From positions 1 through 64,000 of the forward strand of contig JAGZIY010000012.1 in the NCBI GenBank assembly GCA_018365995.1: a DNA stretch of 64,000 nt. The letters are read 5' to 3'. Shown here piece by piece: positions 35,027-42,743 of this stretch (its first letter is position 1; every line of letters starts with the position of its first letter). Both the position numbers and the translations under genes were made by a program. The notes under the pieces are model-generated. The model searched no databases. It saw only the letters and a list, made by a program, of their open reading frames with translations, and was not told the DNA's origin. The stretch is from Butyricicoccus pullicaecorum (GTDB lineage Bacteria; Bacillota; Clostridia; Oscillospirales; Butyricicoccaceae).

Positions 35027-35102
35027 TGGTGGAAGTTACAGGGCTCGAACCTGTGACCCTCTGCTTGTAAGGCAGATGCTCTCCCAGCTGAGCTAAACTT
35101 CC
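35027..35102 (-). tRNA. tRNA-Val (anticodon TAC)
   Basis: A 76-nt cloverleaf has acceptor GGAAGTT, the anticodon loop CTTACAA and an encoded CCA. It is the last gene of the six-tRNA minus-strand array and, unlike Lys and Gln, has no tail copy behind it. Confidence 0.97.
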
Positions 35103-35162
35103 AAGGAGATCATATTCAATACCTGAAAAATTCAAGATATAGAATCTAGAAAAATAAATAGC

Positions 35163-35274
35163 GGCTCATCAGAGATTCGCTTCTTTTGTGGTAAAAATCC
35201 CACGGCGGTTACAACATGCCGCCGGCATGTTGCTAAGAGCTGCCTTTCGAATCCCTCGTGGTGATTGTTGTGAA
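35163..35274 (-). repeat. tRNA-tail palindromic element, copy B (behind tRNA-Lys)
   Basis: It directly follows the tRNA-Lys CCA. At its far end, 35163-35179 repeats the tRNA-Lys T-loop-to-acceptor sequence (35279-35295) at 15 of 17 bases, with a period of 116 bp. The centre is the palindrome CAACATGCC-3 nt-GGCATGTTG (35212-35232). Near the tRNA, AGGGATTCG pairs fully (one G-T) with CGAATCTCT of the tail copy, so the outer arms of one long hairpin are tRNA-specific. A small GTGG...CCAC hairpin lies by the tail copy. The 47-bp core 35204-35250 matches copy C (35398-35444) at 41 positions. Confidence 0.8.
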
Positions 35275-35350
35275 TGGTGGCTCATCGGGGATTCGAACCC
35301 CGGACACCCTGCTTAAAAGGCAGGTGCTCTGCCAACTGAGCTAATGAACC
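35275..35350 (-). tRNA. tRNA-Lys (anticodon TTT)
   Basis: A 76-nt cloverleaf has acceptor GGTTCAT, the anticodon loop CTTTTAA and encoded CCA. The tail of the upstream copy C element ends 7 nt before its 5' end. Confidence 0.97.
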
Positions 35351-35357
35351 ATATTGT

Positions 35358-35467
35358 CTGGGACGGCTGGACTCGCTTTTCCTGCGGGAAAAGCCACAGC
35401 GGTTGCAACATGCCACTGGCATATTGCTAAGAGCCGCCTTTCGAGTAATGTCACCCATAGGAGAAAA
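35358..35467 (-). repeat. tRNA-tail palindromic element, copy C (behind tRNA-Gln)
   Basis: It directly follows the tRNA-Gln CCA. At the far end, 35358-35375 repeats the tRNA-Gln tail (35471-35488) exactly over 18 bases with a period of 113 bp. The centre is GCAATATGCC-3 nt-GGCATGTTGC, 10 bp with one G-T. An inverted partial T arm (ACTCG) near the tRNA pairs with CGAGT of the tail copy. A further hairpin CTTTTCC-CGCA-GGAAAAG borders the tail copy. The element fills the whole Gln-Lys spacer. Confidence 0.8.
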
Positions 35468-35542
35468 TGGCTGGGACGGCTGGACTCGAACCAGCGAGTG
35501 GAGGAGTCAAAGTCCTCTGCCTTACCGCTTGGCTACGCCCCA
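35468..35542 (-). tRNA. tRNA-Gln (anticodon TTG)
   Basis: A 75-nt cloverleaf starts with the U1 typical of tRNA-Gln (TGGGGCG acceptor). The anticodon loop is CTTTGAC and CCA is encoded. Confidence 0.97.
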
Positions 35543-35569
35543 ATATAAAACGGGCGTTTGCCCTTTTAA

Positions 35570-35601
35570 GGACAATGCACTTTAGATAGTGTGCATTGTC
35601 A
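35570..35601 (-). other. Stem-loop between tRNA-His and tRNA-Gln
   Basis: GACAATGCAC pairs with GTGCATTGTC around about 9 nt. No T run follows, so it is more likely a processing hairpin than a terminator. Unlike copies B and C it holds no tRNA tail copy. Confidence 0.5.
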
Positions 35602-35615
35602 AGGGTTTTCAAAAA

Positions 35616-35693
35616 TGGGGTGAGTAATGGGATTCGAACCCACGGCCTTCAGAGCCACAATCTGACGCTCTAACCAACTGAGCTATACCCACC
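35616..35693 (-). tRNA. tRNA-His (anticodon GTG)
   Basis: The cloverleaf has anticodon stem TCAGA/TCTGA around TTGTGGC. The extra 5' G opposite C73, the histidine identity element, is present in the gene (35693). CCA is encoded. Confidence 0.97.
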
Positions 35694-35730
35694 ATATCAA
35701 ATTTATCGAACACCACTTTTCATAAAAAAG

Positions 35731-35807
35731 TGGCACGCCAGGAGGGATTCGAACCCCCGGCCTACTGCTTAGAAGGCAGTTGCTCTATCCGACTGAGCTA
35801 CTGGCGC
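35731..35807 (-). tRNA. tRNA-Arg (anticodon TCT)
   Basis: A 77-nt cloverleaf has acceptor GCGCCAG with a G-T first pair, the anticodon loop CTTCTAA and encoded CCA. It reads AGA/AGG codons. A hairpin CCACTTTT/AAAAAGTGG begins in its CCA end. Confidence 0.96.
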
Positions 35808-35810
35808 ATA

Positions 35811-35838
35811 GGTTTTCCCAACTGAGTTACAAAGTCAA
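35811..35838 (-). other. Possible 5' tRNA remnant upstream of tRNA-Arg(TCT)
   Basis: On the minus strand the string TTTGTAACTCAGTTGGG has the layout of a tRNA 5' end plus D arm (compare GTAGCTCAGTCGG in the adjoining gene) but no anticodon or T arm follows. It may be the scar of a lost tRNA. Confidence 0.4.
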
Positions 35839-35854
35839 GGTGTCCAAAAATTAT

Positions 35855-35928
35855 TGGAGCGGGTGATGGGAATCGAACCCACGTGTTCAGCTTGGAAGGC
35901 TGACATTCTACCATTGAACTACACCCGC
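35855..35928 (-). tRNA. tRNA-Gly (anticodon TCC)
   Basis: A 74-nt cloverleaf has acceptor GCGGGTG, the anticodon loop CTTCCAA and encoded CCA. It is the first gene of the array Gly-Arg-His-Gln-Lys-Val. Confidence 0.97.
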
Positions 35929-35948
35929 GTATCACCTGAGACTATTAT

Positions 35949-35977
35949 AGTTTACCAGCTTGGAGACATAATGTCAA
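35949..35977 (-). promoter_or_regulatory. Promoter of the minus-strand tRNA array
   Basis: On the minus strand TTGACA (35972-35977) and TAAACT (35949-35954) are 17 nt apart, 20 nt before tRNA-Gly. Confidence 0.75.
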
Positions 35978-35993
35978 GCATTTTTTCAAAAAG

Positions 35994-36022
35994 TTCCTGC
36001 CCGAAAAAATTCGGGCAGGAAT
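35994..36022 (-). terminator. Terminator of the clpE operon
   Basis: TTCCTGCCCGAA pairs with TTCGGGCAGGAA around four or five bases and is followed on the minus strand by CTTTTTG. It separates clpE from the tRNA promoter. Confidence 0.85.
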
Positions 36023-36033
36023 TGGTTCCCAAA

Positions 36034-38349
36034 TCAAATGGTTTCTATCTGTATTTCGCTCTCGTCTGCTGTCACATGGGCACCCGTCAGCGGGCGGTCG
36101 CATGCCTCAATGATTTCAGCTGCCAAACCATTTTCCACTTCCTTCTCCAACAAGCGGCGTAGGTTGCGTGCACCATACTTCACAGAAAACGCTTTCTTCG
36201 TCAGATACTGTACCAAAGTGTCATCCCATGTCAGACGAATACCACGTGTCTCCACCGACTCAGCCAGCTGACCAAGCAGAATCTGGCAAATCCTTGAAAA
36301 ATCCTCCTCTGTGAGCTGATTGAATGCGATGATTTCGTCAATACGGTTCAGGAACTCCGGACGCATGATTTCTTCAAGCGCCTTGATTGCACGTTCCTTG
36401 CCCAAGTCACTGACAGTGCCGCCAAAGCCCACCGATGAGGTCTTATTCTGAGAACCTGCATTCGAGGTCATCACAATGACTGTATTTTCAAAATTAACCT
36501 GTCTGCCATGTGCATCAGTGATATGTCCATCGTCCAAGATTTGCAGCAGGATATTTAAGATATCCGGATGTGCTTTTTCGATTTCATCAAGCAGGATCAC
36601 AGAATATGGACGGCGCCGAATCTTTTCCGTCAGCTGTCCAGCCTCATCATAGCCAACATAGCCCGGAGGAGAACCAATCAGACGGGAAACTGCATGTTTT
36701 TCCATATACTCCGACATATCCAGACGGATCAGCGCTTCCGGTGCATCAAACAGATCCTGCGCAAGCACCTTGACCAATTCGGTCTTACCGACACCTGTGG
36801 GACCCACAAACAAAAAGGAAACTGGCTTACGCTTGGGGGAGATCCCCGCACGGGAACGTCGGATTGCCGTACAGATTGCATCGATTGCTTCGTTTTGACC
36901 AATCACCCGCTGCTTGATCCGCTCTTCCATTCCCTTTAGTCGGGATAACTCCTGTGCCTGTACACGCGAAGCCGGAATTCCAGTCCACAACTCAATAACT
37001 CCGGCAAGATGCTCCAGATCCAACTGCGGTGTTGGCTTTCCCTGCAATTCATCTAAACGATTTTGGATTTGCAGCTCGCGTGAGCGCAGACCCGCCATCT
37101 GTTCATAGGTCTTTTCATCCTGTGCCTCTTGCAGCAAATCGTCTTGCTTTTTGCTGATGGTTTCCAATTCATCTTTGAGTGCAGGCATTTCGCTGATTGC
37201 CGGTTCTTCCAGATTAAGACGGGAACAAGCCTCATCGATGAGATCGATTGCCTTGTCCGGCAGATAGCGGTCGGTAATATACCGCTCTGACAGGCTTGCC
37301 GCCATGCGGCAGGTTTCGTCCGGAATAGTGACCCCATGGAAGTTTTCATAATAAGAGCGAATCCCCAGAAGCATTTCCACAGTCTGTTCGATAGATGGTT
37401 CGTTAATGGTCACAGGCTGGAAACGACGTTCGAGCGCTGCATCTTTTTCAATATACTTCCGATATTCCGCAAAGGTTGTAGCGCCAATGACCTGAATCTC
37501 TCCGCGAGACAGCGCAGGCTTCAGGATATTTGCCGCATTCATTGCTCCCTCTGAATCTCCTGCACCCACAATCGTGTGTACCTCATCGATCACCAAAATA
37601 ATATTGCCCAGCTTCTTGACCTCATTGACAAGCCCCTTAACACGGCTTTCAAACTGGCCACGGAACTGTGTGCCTGCAACCAATGCAGTCAAATCCAACA
37701 GGTGCACTTCTTTATCTCGCAGCTTATATGGTACATTTCCTGCTGCAATGCGGATGGCAAGCCCCTCTGCAACCGCAGTTTTTCCGACACCCGGCTCACC
37801 GATGAGACATGGATTATTTTTCTGTCTGCGATTCAAAATCTGGATTACGCGGTCGGTTTCCTGTTCGCGCCCAATGATACGATCCAGTCTGCCATCGTGT
37901 GCCTTTGCTGTGAGATCATCACAGTACATGTCGAGATATTTTCTTTTTTTCTTGTCCTTTTCTTTTTTGCGCGATGATGCATTATTTTTCTTCTCAGTTC
38001 GGAAGAAGGGGAATGGAAAAGCGGACTCCTCGTCCGGCTCTCCATCTGCACCATCCTCCTCACCTTCATCGTCCATATTCTCTGCATCCTCATCTTCCAT
38101 GTCGGGACCTGCCAGTATCAAATCATTAAGATCCTCCAAAGAATTGATTTCTGAGGATAACATTTCAAGTGCTTCATCATTCAGACCCATCTGATCCATC
38201 ATTTGGTCCAGTGGTTTGATGCCAAGCGTGCGTGCACATTTCAGGCACAAGCCTTCCTGTGTCGCACTGTCTCCATTATTTGGATCCATCTTAGTGATGA
38301 ATATAACCGCCACGTTTTTGCCGCAGCGAGAACACATGGGCATTTGCAT
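36034..38349 (-). CDS. ClpE-like Clp ATPase with N-terminal zinc finger
   Basis: This Hsp100 ATPase unfolds proteins for ClpP. The 771-residue protein starts with a C-x2-C ... C-x2-C zinc finger (CSRCG at 6-10, CLKCA near 35), as in ClpE, in place of the ClpC N-domain repeats. An acidic linker (about 80-110, DMEDEDAENMDDEGEEDGADGEPDEE) and a lysine-rich stretch (KKEKDKKKRKY) follow. AAA domain 1 has GEPGVGKTA near 185 and a middle coiled-coil region near 400-450. AAA domain 2 has GPTGVGKTE near 515 and the usual IGSPPGYVGYDE. The ATG is set by AGGAGA 7 nt upstream. It is the last gene behind cvpA and the DUF5711 gene. Confidence 0.93.
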   Translation of the reverse strand: MQMPMCSRCGKNVAVIFITKMDPNNGDSATQEGLCLKCARTLGIKPLDQMMDQMGLNDEALEMLSSEINSLEDLNDLILAGPDMEDEDAENMDDEGEEDGADGEPDEESAFPFPFFRTEKKNNASSRKKEKDKKKRKYLDMYCDDLTAKAHDGRLDRIIGREQETDRVIQILNRRQKNNPCLIGEPGVGKTAVAEGLAIRIAAGNVPYKLRDKEVHLLDLTALVAGTQFRGQFESRVKGLVNEVKKLGNIILVIDEVHTIVGAGDSEGAMNAANILKPALSRGEIQVIGATTFAEYRKYIEKDAALERRFQPVTINEPSIEQTVEMLLGIRSYYENFHGVTIPDETCRMAASLSERYITDRYLPDKAIDLIDEACSRLNLEEPAISEMPALKDELETISKKQDDLLQEAQDEKTYEQMAGLRSRELQIQNRLDELQGKPTPQLDLEHLAGVIELWTGIPASRVQAQELSRLKGMEERIKQRVIGQNEAIDAICTAIRRSRAGISPKRKPVSFLFVGPTGVGKTELVKVLAQDLFDAPEALIRLDMSEYMEKHAVSRLIGSPPGYVGYDEAGQLTEKIRRRPYSVILLDEIEKAHPDILNILLQILDDGHITDAHGRQVNFENTVIVMTSNAGSQNKTSSVGFGGTVSDLGKERAIKALEEIMRPEFLNRIDEIIAFNQLTEEDFSRICQILLGQLAESVETRGIRLTWDDTLVQYLTKKAFSVKYGARNLRRLLEKEVENGLAAEIIEACDRPLTGAHVTADESEIQIETI

Positions 38350-38361
38350 GGTAAACTCTCC

Positions 38362-38958
38362 TTATAAAATGGGAAAATATGTGAGCAAGCCGTTTAAGAT
38401 TATAGTTTGCTCAATACGGCTGGGACTGAGCCAGCCAATGGTTGTAAAAACTTCTGGGCGCAGCAGATGCACAAGCCAAAGCGCAAGTACAATCAACAAA
38501 ACTCCGCCTACAAGCCCAATTGCAGCACCAGCCAAACGATTCAGCGCGCCAAGCGGCGGGAATCGTGTCAGCAAATGCAGACTGTGTGCAATCAAAGAAA
38601 GCACAACAGACAGCAGCATTAAGCACAGAACCACGAGTATGAGATAGGCAAGCCCCTCTGCCATGGAAGCCGCTGCCTGTGCAGCTGCCTCCTGTGACAG
38701 TATCCCGTCCAATCCTTGTATAACCTCGGATTCAAACAGCTTTTCTGTAATCGGCTCCACCATTGTTCGCGCCAGCATGGGCGCGCCCATGCCTGCAAGC
38801 CAATTTGCACCCAGCACAACGGCCAGCCTGCCAAAAAGTCCAATGACAGTACCTGTCAGTCCGCGCCGTGCCCCACTTGCCACACTGAACAGCAAAAACA
38901 GTACAATGAGCAAATCGGGGAGATTCAGCAGACTATTGTTATCTTGTATCGCTATCAT
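38362..38958 (-). CDS. CvpA-like membrane protein
   Basis: This 198-residue protein begins MIAIQDNNSLLNLPDLLIVLFLLFSVASGARRGLTGTVIGLFGRLAVVLGANWLA. It has four or so membrane segments, as in CvpA (colicin V production) family proteins. In E. coli CvpA is needed for envelope-stress tolerance; no direct function is known here. The ATG at 38958 follows GGAGGGG by 8 nt and overlaps the DUF5711 gene by 20 nt. It lies 12 nt before clpE. Confidence 0.8.
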   Translation of the reverse strand: MIAIQDNNSLLNLPDLLIVLFLLFSVASGARRGLTGTVIGLFGRLAVVLGANWLAGMGAPMLARTMVEPITEKLFESEVIQGLDGILSQEAAAQAAASMAEGLAYLILVVLCLMLLSVVLSLIAHSLHLLTRFPPLGALNRLAGAAIGLVGGVLLIVLALWLVHLLRPEVFTTIGWLSPSRIEQTIILNGLLTYFPIL

Positions 38959-40207
38959 TTGTAAACCCCTCCGCAATCGCCGATGACTCGGTCACACGTT
39001 GTGCATATTTGGAGTACAGCAGCCATGCCCCCCCGTCCTGTGTCATCAACACTTGCTGTGCCGCGCTGGTATTCATACATTTCCAATCCGGGCGGAGGGC
39101 ATTGTTATAGATATAAAGTCCGGAGCTTGTAAGCACACCAAGCTGTCCGCCTGCATAGGACAGACTCTCTGGTGCACTCGAAAGGTCAAGAGATGCCTTA
39201 GCAGTTCCGCCCTTATCATAGCGTGTCACCGTTGCACGGGCATCCCCCGACCACGACCGCAGAGCAAGCACAAAATCACTTTCATCAAACGCATATCCTA
39301 GTAAATCCTTTGCAGAATAGTCCAATTCTGAGGTCTTTTCACCGCGGCGATTCGCAGTAAACATGGAGCGATCTGCAATGACTGCAACATTGCTGTCATC
39401 CAGCCAATGCACATCGTATCCTACCACTGAGCCTAAGCTTAGGCTCGCGCGGACTTCTCCTGCATCCATATCAAAAAACTGTAAGATACTCTCAAACTGT
39501 GAACCATTCTGACGGAAAGTCAAGGCACATAGATGTGTGCCGGAAGGCGAAAGGACTGCTTCCTGCACATAATATTCAGGCGTGCGCCAGCGCCAGATAT
39601 GCCGATCCTCCTCCCGTGAAGATGCACTATACACCGTTACTGTACTTTTATATCCTGCCTCATCGGTAATAACTACACAGTTATCTCCATATCCAATCGA
39701 AGCCGTGCGAATAGGTGCGGTCGAAGTGACTGCAAACAGCTGTGTCAGTTCTGAGAAAAATGAAAACTCATAGCCCCCCCGATTATACGCCAAAATATAA
39801 TTTTTATTGGTCTCCAAAACAGGAGATGTATAGCTGATAGCGGTCTTTTGCTGCACGACGCCGCCAAGCTGCAATACAGAAAGCGCCTCGTCATTGATAA
39901 CAGCAAGCGCCGAGCCCACTGGCTTTACCTGACTTGCAGACTGCTCCGGATACGCAAGGACACCCTCGCGCATCGCCTCCGGTTCCAGTGCACCAAATAA
40001 AATCTGCACATTTCGCCGGATTGTGCTCGGTGAAAACAATGTAAAATTAACCGCTGAGAACAACAGGAGCCCTGCAACCAGCAGCCAACCAACCAGCGAG
40101 CGAAAGCGGGTCAGGCGGCGCTGCTTCAAACTTTCCGCCTGCTGAAGCAACTGCTTACGCTTTTTAGCGGAGCGCGGGAACGGAACTAGATTCTTTTTTC
40201 CCGGCAC
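38939..40207 (-). CDS. DUF5711-type membrane-anchored beta-propeller protein
   Basis: I do not know a function. The 422-residue protein has a basic N-terminal tail (1-35, KRKQLLQQAESLKQRRLTRFR), one membrane segment (LVGWLLVAGLLLFSAVNFTLF, about 38-58) and an extracellular part of about 360 residues. That part is rich in short strand repeats of the type YSASSREEDRHIWRWRTPEYYVQEAVLSPSGTHLCAL. It probably forms a beta-propeller. The family occurs in Clostridia. A GTG start at 40207 is preferred, since AGGAGAGGG is 6 nt away; the TTG two codons upstream is too close. A promoter TTGCAT-18-TATAAT (40228-40257) drives it with cvpA and clpE. Confidence 0.75.
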   Translation of the reverse strand: MPGKKNLVPFPRSAKKRKQLLQQAESLKQRRLTRFRSLVGWLLVAGLLLFSAVNFTLFSPSTIRRNVQILFGALEPEAMREGVLAYPEQSASQVKPVGSALAVINDEALSVLQLGGVVQQKTAISYTSPVLETNKNYILAYNRGGYEFSFFSELTQLFAVTSTAPIRTASIGYGDNCVVITDEAGYKSTVTVYSASSREEDRHIWRWRTPEYYVQEAVLSPSGTHLCALTFRQNGSQFESILQFFDMDAGEVRASLSLGSVVGYDVHWLDDSNVAVIADRSMFTANRRGEKTSELDYSAKDLLGYAFDESDFVLALRSWSGDARATVTRYDKGGTAKASLDLSSAPESLSYAGGQLGVLTSSGLYIYNNALRPDWKCMNTSAAQQVLMTQDGGAWLLYSKYAQRVTESSAIAEGFTNDSDTR

Positions 40208-40227
40208 AAACAACCCTCTCCTCTCTC

Positions 40228-40257
40228 ATTATAGCAGTGTATCACACTTTCATGCAA
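40228..40257 (-). promoter_or_regulatory. Promoter of the DUF5711-cvpA-clpE operon
   Basis: On the minus strand TTGCAT (40252-40257) and TATAAT (40228-40233) are spaced by 18 nt, 20 nt before the GTG start. Confidence 0.75.
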
Positions 40258-40284
40258 TTGGTGTGAATCAAGATTAAACTTTTC

Positions 40285-41058
40285 CTAATGACTCAGCCGA
40301 AATCCATTTAATTCGGGGGTATCATCATACCACAGGCGGTTCATGAATAAGCCACAGGCGGGTAAGGTTGGTCCAGCGTTTTCTCTGTCACAGGAGCGTA
40401 AAATCTCTGAAACATCTTCGGGTGCAAACTTTCCACTCCCTACATAGAGCAGCGTTCCGGCAATTGCACGCACCATATTATATAAAAATCCGTCTCCACA
40501 CACACGGATACAAATCAGTCCGTCTGTATTCTGTTCAACCTCGCACCAAAAAATCGTTCGCACCGTCGATTTCACCGGTGTCCCAACCGATCGCACCGCA
40601 TTAAAATCATGCCGTCCCACAAAATACTGCGCGCCGTCCTGCATGCGTTTCAAGTTCAGCGGATAGGAATATCGGTAGGCGCGGTCTGTTAAAAACGGAT
40701 CACGCATCTTAGAAGGATATATGTAGTACGCATATTCTTTTTTCGTGCACTGAAACCGTGCATCAAAATCATCTGGCACCTGCGCCGCGCCATGAATCGC
40801 GATATCCTCTGGAAGCTGTGCCCCAAGGGCAAACGGCAATCGGTCAAGTGGAATCGAGCAATCCGCCTTAAAATTTGCAAGATAGCGCCTTGCATGAACC
40901 CCCGCATCGGTACGCCCCACACCGGACAGGTAAGTATCACAGTGCAGCAGCTTATTTATGGCATGTGTGACTGTTTCCTGCACAGATGCACCATTTTTCT
41001 GCACCTGCCAGCCATGATATGCGGTTCCCACATAGGAAAGCGAAAGTGCGATATTCAT
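40285..41058 (-). CDS. truA: tRNA pseudouridine(38-40) synthase
   Basis: TruA makes pseudouridine at positions 38-40 of tRNA anticodon stems. The 257-residue protein has the catalytic aspartate in SGVGRTDAGVHARRYLANF near 50, the family stretches MRDPFLTDRAYRYSYPLNL near 117, and the C-terminal GDGFLYNMVRAIAGTLLYVG near 187. The truA position at the end of the ecfA1-ecfA2-ecfT cluster is conserved in Firmicutes. The start lies 6 nt after the ecfT stop. Confidence 0.96.
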   Translation of the reverse strand: MNIALSLSYVGTAYHGWQVQKNGASVQETVTHAINKLLHCDTYLSGVGRTDAGVHARRYLANFKADCSIPLDRLPFALGAQLPEDIAIHGAAQVPDDFDARFQCTKKEYAYYIYPSKMRDPFLTDRAYRYSYPLNLKRMQDGAQYFVGRHDFNAVRSVGTPVKSTVRTIFWCEVEQNTDGLICIRVCGDGFLYNMVRAIAGTLLYVGSGKFAPEDVSEILRSCDRENAGPTLPACGLFMNRLWYDDTPELNGFRLSH

Positions 41059-41064
41059 ATCCGC

Positions 41065-41868
41065 TCACCATCCCATTTTTCCTAAAATAATCACGGCAGC
41101 AAACACACAGACAGAGACCAGTCCCGCGCCTGCATCCACCTTGCCAAACTGCATCTGCTTCATGCGAGTACGCCCGACATCACCGCGGTATAGGCGACAT
41201 TCCATTGCAATTGCAAGTTCATCTGCACGGCGAAATGCCGAGATAAACAGCGGAACCAAAATCGGCACCATTGCCCGGGCACGCTGTACCAAATTACCAG
41301 ATTCGAAGTCTGCACCACGTGCTTTCTGTGCGGCAATGATTTTCTCGGTCTCCTCAATGAGGGTCGGAATAAACCGTAAAGCAATCGACATCATCATCGC
41401 AAGCTCATGCACAGGTAAATGGATTTTCTTAAACGGTGCCAAAAGGCGTTCGAGTCCGTCTGTCAGTTCAATGGGCGATGTCGTATAGGTCAGCATGGAC
41501 GTGCCAATAATCAGCAGCAAAATACGCACCACCATCAAAATCGCCACCTTGATTCCGGCATCTGTCAGTTTCAGGAAGCCAAAACTCCAGAGTACATTGC
41601 CGGGAGTATAAAACAGATTGAGAATTGCAGTAAACACCACAATAAACACGACCGGTTTGAGCCCACGTACAACGATTTTCGGCTGAATTCCCGAAATTCG
41701 AATAACCGCAAAAATATAGAGTGCCAAAAGTGCATAGGATATTGGTCCGGAAGCAAGAAACAGGGTAACAATCATCGCAACAACCAATAAAAGCTTGAGA
41801 CGCGGATCGACGCGGTGCACAATGCTCTGTCCCGGAAAATACTGTCCAATTGTAATATCTCGAAGCAT
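41065..41868 (-). CDS. ecfT: ECF transporter transmembrane subunit EcfT
   Basis: EcfT is the shared membrane component that couples EcfA1/EcfA2 ATPases to substrate-binding S proteins for vitamin uptake. The 267-residue protein has about five or six membrane segments. The first Ala-Arg-Gly coupling motif, IIAAQKARGADFESG, is near 168. The second reads AMECRLYRGD (about 213), where family members usually have AMEARGY. This small change at a coupling helix does not argue against function. It starts exactly one base after the ecfA2 stop. Confidence 0.94.
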   Translation of the reverse strand: MLRDITIGQYFPGQSIVHRVDPRLKLLLVVAMIVTLFLASGPISYALLALYIFAVIRISGIQPKIVVRGLKPVVFIVVFTAILNLFYTPGNVLWSFGFLKLTDAGIKVAILMVVRILLLIIGTSMLTYTTSPIELTDGLERLLAPFKKIHLPVHELAMMMSIALRFIPTLIEETEKIIAAQKARGADFESGNLVQRARAMVPILVPLFISAFRRADELAIAMECRLYRGDVGRTRMKQMQFGKVDAGAGLVSVCVFAAVIILGKMGW

Positions 41869-42729
41869 TTATCGACCCTCCTTATATGTGCGAATCGCCT
41901 TGACTGCATCTGCAACCGTATAAATGGAAGGGTCTAAATCAAAGCCGCGCCGCACCAGCTCCCGAACGACCTTTGTAATCTCCGGAATATCCAGTCCAGC
42001 CTGTGTAATTTCATCTGCATGCGCAAACACCTCCCGCGGTGTTCCGCACAGCATCACCTTTGCCTGATTCATGACCAGCAGCCGGTCTGCCAGCCGTGCA
42101 ATATCCTCCATCGAATGGGATACAATCAAGATGGTTGCACCCGAACGGGCATGGTAATCCTGAATCTGCGCCAGAATTTCATCGCGCCCTGCGGGGTCCA
42201 GTCCCGCCGTTGGCTCGTCCAAAATCAGCACCTGCGGACGCATGGCAATCACGCCCGCAATCGCAACGCGGCGTTTCTGACCGCCAGAAAGCGCAAACGG
42301 AGAATGTCCTGCCAGTGCCGGATCCAGCCCTACGAAATCCATTGCCTCACGCACCCGCTTTTCTATCTCGGAGGCAGAAAGCCCCATATTCTGCGGTCCA
42401 AATGCAATATCCTTGGCAATAGTTTCCTCAAACAGCTGATATTCTGGATACTGAAACACCAGACCTACGGCAAATCGCGTCTTTCGGTCACATTTTCCCT
42501 TTGCGTCCCATATAGAATGACCAGAGAGCAGCACTTCTCCCGAAGTCGGCTTGAGCAGACCGTTAAAATGCTGAATCAAGGTAGATTTTCCCGAGCCGGT
42601 ATGCCCTATGACACCCAAAATCTCTCCCTTTTTCACCCCTATATTTACATGATCGAGCGCCGTGCGCTCAAACGGGGTACCTGCGCCATAAACCTGCGTC
42701 AGGTCCCTTGTTTCCAAAATATATGACAT
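41869..42729 (-). CDS. ecfA2: ECF transporter ATPase EcfA2
   Basis: This 286-residue ABC ATPase has Walker A IGHTGSGKSTL near 40, the signature LSGGQKRRVAIAG near 145, Walker B QVLILDEPTAGLDPAGR near 165 and the switch His in IVSHSMED near 205. In ECF systems it forms a heterodimer with EcfA1. It lies 14 nt after ecfA1 and adjoins ecfT directly. The protein is complete, and the substrate depends on S components located elsewhere. Confidence 0.96.
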   Translation of the reverse strand: MSYILETRDLTQVYGAGTPFERTALDHVNIGVKKGEILGVIGHTGSGKSTLIQHFNGLLKPTSGEVLLSGHSIWDAKGKCDRKTRFAVGLVFQYPEYQLFEETIAKDIAFGPQNMGLSASEIEKRVREAMDFVGLDPALAGHSPFALSGGQKRRVAIAGVIAMRPQVLILDEPTAGLDPAGRDEILAQIQDYHARSGATILIVSHSMEDIARLADRLLVMNQAKVMLCGTPREVFAHADEITQAGLDIPEITKVVRELVRRGFDLDPSIYTVADAVKAIRTYKEGR

Positions 42730-42743
42730 AATCGGTTCGCTCC

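Noticed and set aside
37574..38194. 206-residue serine-rich frame on the plus strand
   Set aside because: It is the antisense shadow of the acidic, codon-biased clpE front.
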